NCBI GenBank assembly: GCA_004431415.1
Contig: QPMI01000089.1
Span: 1 to 64,000 of the forward strand
Source: Cyanophora paradoxa
Taxonomy: Eukaryota; Glaucocystophyceae; Cyanophorales; Cyanophoraceae
Reading direction: 5' to 3'
DNA: 64,000 bases
The position numbers and the translations under genes were made by a program. The notes under the pieces were generated by a model, which was not told the origin of the DNA, searched no databases, and saw only the letters and a list, made by a program, of their open reading frames with translations. Shown piece by piece: positions 48,081 through 58,363 of the stretch (its first letter is position 1; each line of letters starts with the position of its first letter).

Positions 48081-48575
48081 ATGCTGATTATTTTAGAAGA
48101 TATGGTTGAAAATGAACAATTGGATTTAACTCGAGATAAAACAGTGGGAATGCTTTTCGTAAGGTCCAGACATATCAACTGCTCTTTTTGCGTAATCTCG
48201 CAAAAACTGCGCAAGGTTGCGAGTGTGATTCGCTGTAATTGTGATATCGTAATTATGGTTTGTGCAAGCAATCAAAAAGAGCTGGAGGCATTTGCAGAGG
48301 AGTTTTCGACTTTTCCTCGAAAAGAAGACTTCTATAAACTGTTTGAAGAGTATGTTCACTCATACCAGTTCCTTGTTTATACATCTTTCAAGTATAATGT
48401 GGGCTACTATGTCGATAAAGCCGATTTAGTAGGTGATTTCGATTTTCCTCGCTTCCACAGGAAGCCAAAAAAGAAAGAAGATGAACTGAAACCCCCAGAG
48501 AAAGAGGAAGCCCCAAAAGAAGTGAAAAGCCAAGTCCATAGCAATAAATTGATGCGATATAAACGCGGTTTATAA
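48081..48575 (+). pseudogene. Packaging ATPase remnant lacking Walker A
   Basis: The frame begins inside Walker B (MLIILEDMVEN, compare ILLVLDDLVAA in element 1) and continues to the C-terminus (RSRHINCSFCVISQKL, VGYYVDKADLVG). The P-loop half is gone. The C-terminal tail is longer and Lys/Glu-rich. It could be expressed from the ATG at 48081, but not as a motor. Confidence 0.85.
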
Positions 48576-48603
48576 AATTATCTCTCATTCTAATAAAGAT
48601 ACA

Positions 48604-49338
48604 ATGCCTCCCAAACGAAAAATAGGGATCCCAGCTGGGGCTGTTGGCTATTCAGGTGGTGGAAACAATGGATCCATTAACACAGATCCACTGAAATTCA
48701 ATGGTATGAATGAGGTGAAGCCCTCACAGCAAGAAGAAGACCCCCTCAATGCTGCCTATGAGGAATCAGTTGATGACAAAGCCCCACAGGCTTCAACCAG
48801 TGACCAACTCAATATATCACCAGAAGCTTCGAAAATGAAGGCTGTTGCTGAGGGTGCCAGGCGAATTATTGGTGCTGCTGATGATAAAGGTTTAGGCTTG
48901 CAAGATCTATCACTGGCTCGCAAAGGTGAGGGTCTCGGTAAAGAATCAGACAAGGTTATCCAGTCTATGGCTGGTGAAGTCACATACAAGACTGCTCCCA
49001 CTCAAAATATTCATCGAATTCCCAAAGCTCAATGGGATGAGATGACTGCTAAACTCAAAGACTTGGAAGCCAAATCCAGTGCCTTGGAGCAGTATGTGAC
49101 TGAGAAGAAAGAGAGAGCCAAGCTCAAGGAGATGCTTCGAAAGGAAGTTTATAAAATGGGCATTACTGGTGTCCCAGATAAACAGTTTATTGCTAAGAAA
49201 GAGACCCAAATCGATGAGCAAGCAGTAGATGAAATGAAAACAAAGACCCAAAAGGGAACCATTGAACCTGGTGCCACTAAAGCTGAAGTAGAAAAGGGAG
49301 TAGCTCCCACAGTATATAAAAGACGAGTTTGGCTTTAA
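48604..49338 (+). CDS. Coiled-coil virion-block protein of element 2, 244 aa
   Basis: Relative of 21434-22072. Low-complexity N-terminal half, then MTAKLKDLEAKSSALEQYV and EKKERAKLKEMLRKEVYKMG coiled coil, ending in a basic KRRVWL. The frame is intact. Confidence 0.7.
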   Translation: MPPKRKIGIPAGAVGYSGGGNNGSINTDPLKFNGMNEVKPSQQEEDPLNAAYEESVDDKAPQASTSDQLNISPEASKMKAVAEGARRIIGAADDKGLGLQDLSLARKGEGLGKESDKVIQSMAGEVTYKTAPTQNIHRIPKAQWDEMTAKLKDLEAKSSALEQYVTEKKERAKLKEMLRKEVYKMGITGVPDKQFIAKKETQIDEQAVDEMKTKTQKGTIEPGATKAEVEKGVAPTVYKRRVWL

Positions 49339-50796
49339 TTTTCTCTGTTTTATTAGAGACATGGATATAATACGAAAGTTTATTGAGATGCTCAGTCTGC
49401 ATGTGGTAAGCAATTGCCACAGTGGACAAGCAGGGGGGCAAGCCCCCCCGCACCCCCCCATTTAATAATTCCAGCTGCAGTCTCTGTCTGTGCGTGAAAC
49501 ATGCATGAATTTGAAACGCGATACACACCCGTACGTGTACGGGGGTTTCGCCCCATCGCAGTATCTCAGAAAAAATGCCAGATCTAGACTTCGAATTCAG
49601 GGCACTGCGGTCTTTCTTTGTCTTCAAATTTAAATAGCCTCGCTACTTCATTAATATATTCATCATTAATATAGGCGGGCGCCTCGAGCCTTAAGCTTCG
49701 AAATATTCGCTGCTTCCGCTAGCCGAGCGCTGCGTTGGCTTCGCCTGCTGATGTGCTCCTTCAAGACAAGCGCCTATGCTAGCGCTAGCCACGTACGTGT
49801 GTACAGACGCTATCTATCCCATGATGCAGCAGGAGCAGTGCGTACACGGTTGCTGAGCGCAACGTTCATGACAGCTGCAGCTGCGCTGCTGCAGCCTGCC
49901 AGGCTGCGCATGTCGTATACGTAGTGCGGGCTGTAGCTGCGTTAACTTAAGCTTTTAAGCCTGCTTATAAAGCCTACATCAGCAGTATACGTACTAGTCC
50001 AGCGCTAGCTGCATGCAGACTGCAGTCACGGTGTGTTTCCGTTACTTTCCGTTACTAGTATCCGCCATTTTCCGTTACTTTCAAAAAGTTCCGTTATCCG
50101 CGGATAAGCCATGGCCACCACGTAGTTTCCGTTTGCAAACGATGTCAAACTTGAAAATCTAGCGTTTTGGGGAACGACGTCATTTTGGGTAACTACGTTC
50201 GTCGATCGATATCCACGTACGCCGCGGCCCGCGGGACGAGTCGCGATCGACGTCGACGTCGACATTAACTCAGTAAATCTAGCGTTTTGGGGAGATTCGA
50301 ATTCGCGAGTCGCGAGTCGCGACGTCGACTAGTACAGTCAACTCGCCGTGGTCTGCATGTGGTCCGCGGCCGATTCGAACTTAGTATGCCACCTAGGCCT
50401 ATAGCTATATAGATATCTCGATACACTCGGGGCCTCGGGCTCGAGCTCGCGCTCACGTTCGATCTCGATTATGCGTCGCGTTCGCCTGCAGGCTGCAGCT
50501 GGCAGCCTGCAGGCTGCAGCTGGCATTCAGCTGCAGCCTGCAGCAGCTATAGCTAGTGGCTGCGGCAGCTGTCGGCCCAGTGTCGGGGTGAGTCGGGCCG
50601 GTCTACGCCGATATCGATGTCGACACTCGACGTGTTCGCACATGAGGGTTCATATTGGGTGCGACAAAACGGGGAACTGAATCAAAACTGCAAGCTCAGC
50701 CGGCCGTGTTAACCCGATTTTTTTCGCAAGTGTCCGCTTGCGTCTTAAGTAATAAGTTATAACTTAGTATGCTGTGACACAACAATAGAGTTTGAG
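49339..50796. other. GC-richer island without genes inside element 2
   Basis: From about 49430 to 50700 the sequence is GC-richer and palindrome-rich (GGGGGGCAAGCCCCCC, CCGTACGTGTACGG, repeated CTGCAGCCTGCAG). AAATCTAGCGTTTTGGGGA is repeated at 50155 and 50275, and TTTCCGTTACT three times near 50036-50085. It looks more like host DNA than viral DNA and separates the virion block from the replication block. No clean ends were found. Confidence 0.5.
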
Positions 50797-50976
50797 ATGT
50801 CAGATACTGAGGATAATGTATCTGAGGCAAGAGAGAGAAGGAGATCAACAGTTTCTGTGGAGTCGATGCCAGCAGACCCCACAGAGTATACATATGAGCA
50901 GCAGGAGTATCCAAGGAGAAGTTCTCTGCCAGCAGAAAACGTTTTCTCTGGGAATATAAATGGAGGACACTATTAG
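50797..50976 (+). CDS. Small ORF, 59 aa, acidic/Ser-rich
   Basis: Begins MSDTEDNVSEARERRRSTV and contains EYTYEQQEYPRRSS. Unrecognised. It overlaps the next start (50960) by 17 bp, as the following small frames do, which suggests a compact transcription unit. Confidence 0.35.
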   Translation: MSDTEDNVSEARERRRSTVSVESMPADPTEYTYEQQEYPRRSSLPAENVFSGNINGGHY

Positions 50977-51205
50977 TTTAATCGAGTTTACCAGTGATGA
51001 ACCTGTTACTGAGGGTTCTATTAGACACATACTAGCAATGCAGAAACGATATAGAGAGGACCCAGAATATAGAGAGTATAAAAAGCAGCAAGCCCTGGCA
51101 TCCTATTATCGCAGAAAAGCCCAAAAAGAGGAGCAGAGACCCAGAGGGAGACCGATTAAATATTATTTGCCCACTGAAAGTAGCAATGGACCCCCAGGTC
51201 TATAA
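50960..51205 (+). CDS. Small basic AT-hook-like protein, 81 aa
   Basis: Has RYREDPEYREYKKQQALASY followed by RPRGRPIKYYLP (an AT-hook-like core). Related to 22983-23258 and 51358-51684. Probable DNA-binding or regulatory protein. Confidence 0.6.
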   Translation: MEDTISLIEFTSDEPVTEGSIRHILAMQKRYREDPEYREYKKQQALASYYRRKAQKEEQRPRGRPIKYYLPTESSNGPPGL

Positions 51206-51308
51206 GATAATCGAGAAAAAGCGGTCTCAGTATGCAACTGAGGCAGCTATAAAAGTTTACAGACAGGAACTGGTGTTCGCAACAAAAAATGACTTAAAGA
51301 AAAAGTAG
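51186..51308 (+). CDS. Small ORF, 40 aa, basic
   Basis: MDPQVYKIIEKKRSQYATEA..., ending DLKKK. It overlaps the previous frame by 20 bp. Unrecognised and too short to be sure of. Confidence 0.3.
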   Translation: MDPQVYKIIEKKRSQYATEAAIKVYRQELVFATKNDLKKK

Positions 51309-51357
51309 ATAGGTTGTATTGAGGAAAACTTATTTTCGTATCTACTATTAAAGAGAA

Positions 51358-51684
51358 ATGCCGAATATCCGCAAGATACTCACAGATGATGAAAAAGCAG
51401 AGAAGCTGAGACTGAAAAGGGAGCAAGATGCCCAAAGAAAACGCGAAGCCTATCATAAAAAGAAGGAGGAACGATTATCCCAAGGAGCCGCTACAGTTCA
51501 CACACCAGAAGAACTCAAAAAGATTGCCCTCAGACACCAGAGGAAATACAGGGAAAATGAAGAATATCGCGAGCAGAAAAAGGCAAAAGCGCTGGAATAT
51601 TACCACAAGAAGAAAGATGACCAGCCCAAGAAACCCAAAGAGCATAAACCGGTTGGAAGACCTCGGAAATATATCGAAGAATAA
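51358..51684 (+). CDS. Small basic AT-hook-like protein, 108 aa
   Basis: Two basic helices (KREQDAQRKREAYHKKKEER; RHQRKYRENEEYREQKKAKA) and a C-terminal GRPRKYIEE AT-hook-like motif. Same family as 50960-51205. Located just upstream of the primase-helicase gene. Confidence 0.6.
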   Translation: MPNIRKILTDDEKAEKLRLKREQDAQRKREAYHKKKEERLSQGAATVHTPEELKKIALRHQRKYRENEEYREQKKAKALEYYHKKKDDQPKKPKEHKPVGRPRKYIEE

Positions 51685-51902
51685 ATTCTCGATCGAAATA
51701 AATTTTGTAGAAATCGATTTGATCGGAGGCAAAAAAATGACAGCTTTCTTCCCTCTTTTTTAAAACTGTACCTATATATCGAGACAGTATCCCGACCCAA
51801 AACTACTTAAGGACTTGGCAAATAATAGGATATATATAAAAGACAATTCCTCCTTCCGAAATTATTTTCTTCGTTAAAGGTAGAAGTCCCCCAAAATCGA
51901 AA

Positions 51903-54497
51903 ATGAACAAAATCGAGAAATTCGCCACCCCTGTTGAAAATGCTACATTCCTTAGTACTCTCATTGGTGATCGCAACAAGGTCACCCATGTATTTGATTC
52001 TGCCGAAGATGCCCTTGAAGCCATTGATAATAGCAAGGTTAAGACCTGGGCTGAATGCATTCAGCCTGAACAAGTCACCAGAGTTTACCTGGACCTGGAT
52101 AAATTCGCTGATTTGAAGGAGAACATTGCTGAAAACTATGCTGAGGCGGAAACTGTTGTAAGAGAGATGAGAGATAAGCTATGGAAGCGATCTGGGACCA
52201 CTTCGATTAACGATATTGCTGTTGCAGTTCGCCATAGAAGGGTTTATTTGATCAAGGAGGATGTGACCAAGTTCAAGATCTCAGCCCACTTTATCATTAA
52301 GTCGCTTGCATGCAAACATGAAGATATCCCCAAGCTTTTCAAAGCAATGGGATTGGTGAAAAATGAGGATTATGACAGTGGAGTTTACAGCTCCACACAG
52401 AACCTTATCTGCCTCAATTGCTGCAAAGGTGAGACTCTGGATGCTCAAAATAAATCAAAGAAAGATGTTGATAAAAACGTTTGCTTTAAGAAATTCGTTG
52501 ACTGTGACAAAGTGTTAATGCGAAATGAGGACTTCTTTGTATCTTACTTCTCAGCTACTACTAAACTTGTGGATGAATCGAATATTTCTGCATTCGCAAA
52601 TTATAGCCCTGAGCCAAAACCAGTTAAAAAGGAGCCAAAAAGTGATAAAGTGAAGACTGAGAAGGTAGAAGCTGAAAAAGACACTGAACCCGAAAATCCT
52701 GTTACTTTCGAACTGCTACAAAGCGTTATAATGGGTCTCAATGCTGACAGAGCCAGCGAGTATAAGACTTGGATTGATGTTGGACTGGTCATCATCAATG
52801 TTGGGGAAGACAACAAATTTACCCCTAAAATGCAGGCTGAACTCTTCCACCAATTCTCAGAACAGAGTGACAAGTATGATTATGATGAATGCCAGGAGAA
52901 GTTTACACAGCTTCGCAGAAGCAAGAAGAAGGCTGAGCCTGGCAAAGTGTTGACCTTCAAATCCTTGGTTTATTGGTTGAGCAAAGATAACAATGAGCTT
53001 TTCAAGGAACTTTTCCCCAAAAAGTATGCATTCCTACCAGAGGACACAGATGAAATCGATTACAAGACTGCAAGTATCCCTCCTTTGGCTGAACACTACA
53101 ATGTGCATAAGAGGTATTTCAATGCTCGCATGCATCATGTTGAAAATGTTGGTTGTGTGATGCTCTGGGATGAACAACTACTTTGCTGGATGCCCAAAGA
53201 TATTGGGAAACTCTCAACAAAGCATTTCCCCCACTTGATGCATAAGGTGATTGTGAATGAGGGGACAGATAATGAGAAAGAGAAATGGGAGCAATCATTT
53301 AGGAAATGGATTGTGGATCCAACAGCCACAAGATCAACTTACATGGATTTCCTCCCACCTCCTGCTACTCTCAGTGCCAAATGCAAGTCTGTATTTAATC
53401 TCTATCCAGGAATGAAGGTTGACCATCAGCAATTCGAAAATGCTCCAGAGGATGTAACTGCTGAGATGATTAAGCCTTTCCTAGATCACTTGTTCTTAAT
53501 GTCTGGTGAGGATCAAAATACCTATGAATATCTGTTGAAATGGTTTGCCCACATGCTGCAAAAGCCTGGGGAACTCAATGGAGTATCCTTAATCTTCATT
53601 GGTGAACAGGGAACTGGTAAGAATGTGTTGGTTGATACTTTCCAAAAGAAGATACTTGGAGATGCCCTGAGTTATGCAACTGGAAAGCCAAAAGAGGATC
53701 TGTTTGGTCGATTTGCCCACAATAGAGAGGATAAGATCTTGATTGTTGTTAATGAAGCCTCAGGCAAGGACACATTCGAAAATAATGATATGCTCAAAGA
53801 TCTCATTACTTCTGATAAGATTGTTATTGAACACAAAGGGATAGATTCTTACACAAAAAGCAACTTTGCCAGGATTATATTCACCAGCAATAACAATATT
53901 CCAGTGAAAATTGAAGCTGGAGATAGGCGATTTGTGGTTGTTGAAGTTAGTAAGAAATTCGCAAAGGATAGGTCATACTTCCTTCCACTTGTAAAATGGC
54001 TAAATGATCACTGCAATATTCGAAACATTGCCCACTATTTGAGAACCAAAGTTGACTGTGAGGATGTGAACTGGATTGCTGATAGACCCCTTACAAATAA
54101 ATACTATTTAGCCCAGCAGGTATGCGCCCCAATCATTCTTATGTTCACTAAGTGGCTTGTGGATCGAGGCTTAATTTCCGAGAATAAATGCAAGTCTGGT
54201 AGCCTTGTGGAAACCTGGAAGTGGTTCCAGGAGTTTATTACCAGCAACAAATATAAAAACGATTATAATAGTCGCAGATATTATACTGAAATGAGAAGTG
54301 TTACATATATTCAAGTGAAAACTACAAATGGCAAACAATACTATCATTTCCTATTCCCACAAGTATTTGAGGAATTCAGAAAGATGAAGCTTGTAGATGA
54401 TGAGACTATTGAGGAAGAAGCTAATCCAAGGATGAAACAAGACCTACCTGCTGCTGATCCTGATGCATCAGATTATGATTCTGATGTTGAAGTTTAG
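51903..54497 (+). CDS. Primase-SF3 helicase (D5-like), 864 aa
   Basis: The N-terminal primase-like domain has RVYLDLDKF (catalytic DxD, about residue 62), SAHFII (about 121) and DSGVYSS (about 160), the three motifs of archaeo-eukaryotic primases. A PriCT-2-like middle follows (YKTWIDVGLVIINVG ... FHQFSEQSDKYD, about 290-330). The SF3 helicase at about 560-690 has Walker A GEQGTGKN, Walker B ILIVVNEA, motif C ARIIFTSNNNIPV and the DRRFVVVEV arginine finger. It unwinds and primes viral DNA. The frame is intact, although the polymerase next to it is broken. Element 1 has no helicase of this kind. Confidence 0.92.
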   Translation: MNKIEKFATPVENATFLSTLIGDRNKVTHVFDSAEDALEAIDNSKVKTWAECIQPEQVTRVYLDLDKFADLKENIAENYAEAETVVREMRDKLWKRSGTTSINDIAVAVRHRRVYLIKEDVTKFKISAHFIIKSLACKHEDIPKLFKAMGLVKNEDYDSGVYSSTQNLICLNCCKGETLDAQNKSKKDVDKNVCFKKFVDCDKVLMRNEDFFVSYFSATTKLVDESNISAFANYSPEPKPVKKEPKSDKVKTEKVEAEKDTEPENPVTFELLQSVIMGLNADRASEYKTWIDVGLVIINVGEDNKFTPKMQAELFHQFSEQSDKYDYDECQEKFTQLRRSKKKAEPGKVLTFKSLVYWLSKDNNELFKELFPKKYAFLPEDTDEIDYKTASIPPLAEHYNVHKRYFNARMHHVENVGCVMLWDEQLLCWMPKDIGKLSTKHFPHLMHKVIVNEGTDNEKEKWEQSFRKWIVDPTATRSTYMDFLPPPATLSAKCKSVFNLYPGMKVDHQQFENAPEDVTAEMIKPFLDHLFLMSGEDQNTYEYLLKWFAHMLQKPGELNGVSLIFIGEQGTGKNVLVDTFQKKILGDALSYATGKPKEDLFGRFAHNREDKILIVVNEASGKDTFENNDMLKDLITSDKIVIEHKGIDSYTKSNFARIIFTSNNNIPVKIEAGDRRFVVVEVSKKFAKDRSYFLPLVKWLNDHCNIRNIAHYLRTKVDCEDVNWIADRPLTNKYYLAQQVCAPIILMFTKWLVDRGLISENKCKSGSLVETWKWFQEFITSNKYKNDYNSRRYYTEMRSVTYIQVKTTNGKQYYHFLFPQVFEEFRKMKLVDDETIEEEANPRMKQDLPAADPDASDYDSDVEV

Positions 54498-54580
54498 GTT
54501 TACTCAAAAGTGGACTCATGGTTGACTCACATTTATCATAAAAGACCCAAACAGTCTTTTATTTATGGTTTATTTATTGA

Positions 54581-54691
54581 TTAGGTTGACTAAGTGGGGG
54601 GAGTTGACTCATTTTTTCACAGATTCTAAAAGAGGACTCTGCCCTAAAAAGAAATAAAAAGTGCCTCAACTCCACCCACTAAGTCAACTTA
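54581..54691. terminator. Inverted repeat between convergent genes, TIR-like
   Basis: AGGTTGACTAAGTGGGGGGA (from about 54583) pairs with CTCCACCCACTAAGTCAACTT (about 54670-54690). The same motif pair forms the hairpin at 34041-34152 in the TIR. It may act as a bidirectional transcript end, or as a replication or protein-binding site. Confidence 0.5.
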
Positions 54692-55164
54692 ACACTTAGA
54701 TCACTTCTACATACTGGGCATTTGAATTGATCCTTTGATGGCAGCTTAGCTGTGCAGTCACCACAAACTTGACTATTACACTTGAAACAACTCCATGTCC
54801 CAGGGGGTTCATCAGTTTCCAAACAAATAACACATGTTTTATCCTCTTCCCTCTCAAAAGATATGATGACATCATGTAAGAAAGATTTCAGAATACTCTG
54901 AGAAATCGATTGAGGAACTAAGTAACCACTGTCTTTAAAGAGAATAAAGCAAAGTTGCTTCCTCTCAGGAGAATATCCATTAACCACATTCAAATTCCGA
55001 AACATTTTGGTATGCATTTCAGTGTTTGAGATCACAAAGATTTTGTTTTCACTCACAGAGCGATCCAAAAGATCTCTAGTTGCATCAGTAAACATACTTG
55101 TGGCATCCTCAACAGGTATTGAGGTCGAAGCTTTCAGGGTTTCTATGATATCTTGGGTATTCAT
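54679..55164 (-). CDS. RING-finger protein (putative E3 ubiquitin ligase), 161 aa
   Basis: The C-terminal RING at residues about 112-157 shows four cysteine pairs: CVICLETDE, CFKCNSQVCGDC and FKCPVCRSDL. The N-terminal about 105 residues are an unrecognised domain (KMFRNLNVVNGYSPERKQLC). It could redirect host ubiquitination, as RING proteins of large DNA viruses do. The protein's 3' end overlaps the inverted repeat described above. Confidence 0.8.
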   Translation of the reverse strand: MNTQDIIETLKASTSIPVEDATSMFTDATRDLLDRSVSENKIFVISNTEMHTKMFRNLNVVNGYSPERKQLCFILFKDSGYLVPQSISQSILKSFLHDVIISFEREEDKTCVICLETDEPPGTWSCFKCNSQVCGDCTAKLPSKDQFKCPVCRSDLSVKLT

Positions 55165-55302
55165 CGATCCTTTCTACTAGTAGAAAAGAAAATAATTTTT
55201 CCTCTATATCCTTTTTTCAAATTCGCTTTAAGCCATTTTAAAAATGCGTTCAGAACATCCTAAAATAAAATATCCCCTTAGAATAGGAACAAGTTAGGAA
55301 TA

Positions 55303-58300
55303 ATGCCCCGAATTACCAACAAACTCATAAGGGAGAAGAAATGGGAACTCATGGGATTGCTGGGAACACTATATGCAGCCCATGAAATTACAGAGGCTGA
55401 ATATGACCGGGAAATAGATTTAATTGCAAAGGGTAGACCCACTTTAGCCAGGTTAACCAGAAAAGCAAATAACCTATATGATAAAATTGAAACCTTGGAT
55501 GAACTGGATCGCCTAAGGCAAATAGAACCTGAGGCAGAAGATGGAACAGCCATGAATGAATTATATCGCTGGCTCACTTACAGAGCCAGAAGGGAAGTTG
55601 TTGTAGATGTGATTGAATTCCTGGACAGAATTGCTACATCCCTTCCAAATCGATTAAAGCAGGGTTTAGATCAATTCAGGGCAATCAAGGTTCGCTTGTC
55701 TTTTATCTGCAAGTTCGTAAAAGTGAGCAATCCACAGGTTTGGATATCGAAATACATTTACAGTGATTATTTTGTATTAACCAGGTCGAGAAATATTCGA
55801 ACTGAGCTGAATAAAGCAGCCCAAATGTGTCAGGAGCAGATGAATGTGGTTGATAGCTATCGCTTGGAAAGAATCGAAATACTCAGAGTGGCTATTATGA
55901 GCTATGCTCCAACTGGTGGATGCTTTCTACAAACCCCAGAGTGGATTGCTAGGAAGAGAGCCACAGTGAATATTCGAAATATTGATGATTCCTGCTTCGA
56001 AAATGCAATTTTGGCATATATTCACAGAAAAGCGATAAACTCCCATAAGAGGAATGAGCTTTCACAGTATCGCAAATGGAAATACTCAGCAATCGCTTAT
56101 AATCCGCTGGCTCTGAATTTCGATAACATCCCATTCCCTGTTGCCTGTGATGCTGAAATAATTGATAAATTCGAGGCTCAAAATGCAGGCATTAGCATTA
56201 ATATATTTGGAATCGATGGAGAGGTTATTTATCCCCTGCATCAATCAAGTAACCCAGGCAGAAAGCATAAGGTTAATCTCATGCTGATATTTGATGATGA
56301 AGGGAATGGTCACTATATTACAATCATGTCCCTTTCAAGGCTATTGAAAGTAAACCATGAAACATACAATGATCAGAAGTTACACTACTGTGACACATGC
56401 TTATCTCGATTCAGGTCTGAGGCTAAACTCACTGCTCATGTGGACTCAAATAGATGCATTGATTGGAGACTTTCAAAGGGAATCACTCCTAAGCCTGAGA
56501 CCACCATAGAGTTTGGATTGAAAAACCTCAGGAAAACTGTGTGGCTTCCTGTTGTGGTCTACTGCAAGATTGAACATAGATGCATCCCCATTGATGCATC
56601 AAAATCCAAGAGAGAAGTCTCAGCAGTCAACCTGAGAGTAGTCACTGGGGCAGATGTTCAAGATTTTCGATTTGAGGGGCAGGATCCAATGGGAGGTCTG
56701 TTTGAATGCTTGGAGTCCAAAGCAAGAGAACTAATCGATTTCCTGTTCACCAATATTCCTATGAATGAACTCACAGATGAGCAGAAAGCAATTTACAGAG
56801 CTACCAAACACTGTTACCTTTGCAGTGAGAGATTCACAAAGGAGAACTTCAAATGCAGAGATCATGACCACCACACAGGTCATTATATTGCTCCTGCATG
56901 CAGAAACTGCAATCTCCATAGGAGAATCTCAAAGCAAACCAAAGTTGCAGTTGTTGTTGACCAAATGGATGACTGTGGGACATTCATTTTCAGAAAAATA
57001 GCAGGCATGGGTGAAAAAAAGCGAATCGAAATCCTTTCGAAAAACTTTGATCAATACCTTTCATTGCAATGGGGTCTTTACAAGTTCATTGATGCAAGCA
57101 ATTTCATGGATTTCGGAGCTGCTGTTGTTACAGAGTTAATGGACAAATTCCAAGCCTTCAGAAGGCTTTCACACTCAGTATATGGACTTGACCCAGTTCA
57201 TTATGTATCTGCACCAGGGTTATCTTGGGATGCTATGCTTAGGACCACCAAGGCAAAAATAGAGCTTATAAGTGATGTAGAGCAATATGAATTTGTTGAG
57301 AGGGGAATCAGGGGTGGCTTTGCAACAATGCCCTGTAGGTATGCTGAGGCTGATGGTGAGAACTCCCATATAATGCTGTTTGATGCTAACAACTTGTATG
57401 GCTACTGTTTGAGTCAGCCAATTCCAGTTGGTGATTTTAGATGGGAGACCGAATTCAACCCAAAAGATAACAGATCCAGTTTCCTAGAAGTTGATCTGGA
57501 TTACCCAATTAGGCTGTTTCTAGATCACAGTGATTTCCCTCTAATTATTAACAAGAAAATAGCAGAATATGCCGAATTATCACAATATCAAAAGAGCCTA
57601 TTAGATCTCTCAGGAGAAGAGCTTGATAAAACCCCTAAGCTTACTGCAACCTTTGGTTCTGTGACCAACTATGTGATTTCTGAGCCTCTTCTGCAATATC
57701 TGTTGGACAAAGGGGTGAAATTAAAGAAAGTTCACAGGGTCCTATCATTTACTGTGGCTCCTGTAATGAAACCCTACATTGAGCTGTTAGATCCCCCTAG
57801 GTCCAAGGGACCACAATAAGCATGTGAAACTAGATAAGCCTGTTGCAATTGGGGCTTATGTTTTGGATACTGCCAAACTGCATAATTACCAGTTCTTCTA
57901 TGATACTGTAAGGTCCCAATGGACAAAAGCAAAGTTACTATTCCATGATACTGATTCCTTCTGTCTATATATCGAATCTAAGACCATTGCAAAAGATATA
58001 GAGAATATTGCTTATTCTTTGGACCTTGGAGGTGATTCAAGAATGACCCCAGGTAAATACAAAAATGAGATGCCAGGTTCTGCTATACTGGAGTATGTGG
58101 GTCTTAGAGCCAAAGTTTACAGTTTCAGAACTGCTGAGATTGAGAGAAGTAAGCTCTCTGGGACTTCAACTGAGGAACTCCAATTTAATGATTTTAAGCA
58201 GTGTTTATTTGCAGGTATCAGCAAGACTGTGACTGCAAAGCAGAAAAGAAGGGCAGATCACACAATAATAGATACTGTGAGTAGAAGGGTTGCCCTAAAC

Positions 58301-58360
58301 TGCTTTGATGCAAAGAGATACATCTTACCAGATGGTATTAATTCTGTTCCTTTTAATTAA
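55303..58360 (+). pseudogene. Adintovirus/Maverick-type DNA polymerase B, motif B deleted
   Basis: The first frame (55303-57819, 838 aa) has an N-terminal region with DDSCFENAILAYIH, ISINIFGIDGEVIYPL and a zinc finger (HYCDTCLSRF), then a CYLCSERF ... RDHDHHTGHY ... ACRNCNL treble-clef segment, and motif A as LFDANNLYGYCLSQPIPVG. It stops at 57817. The second frame (57824-58360) resumes with LDKPVAIGAYVLD and motif C LFHDTDSF. The segment that should carry motif B (KxxxNxxYGK) between them is absent, so the enzyme should be inactive. Exo II also looks degenerate (DDCGTFIF). Confidence 0.85.
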
Positions 58361-58363
58361 GAG

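Noticed and set aside
47953-48575. Capsid-ATPase fusion as a functional gene
   Set aside because: The capsid frame ends in TAA before the ATPase frame starts, and both lack their functional cores.
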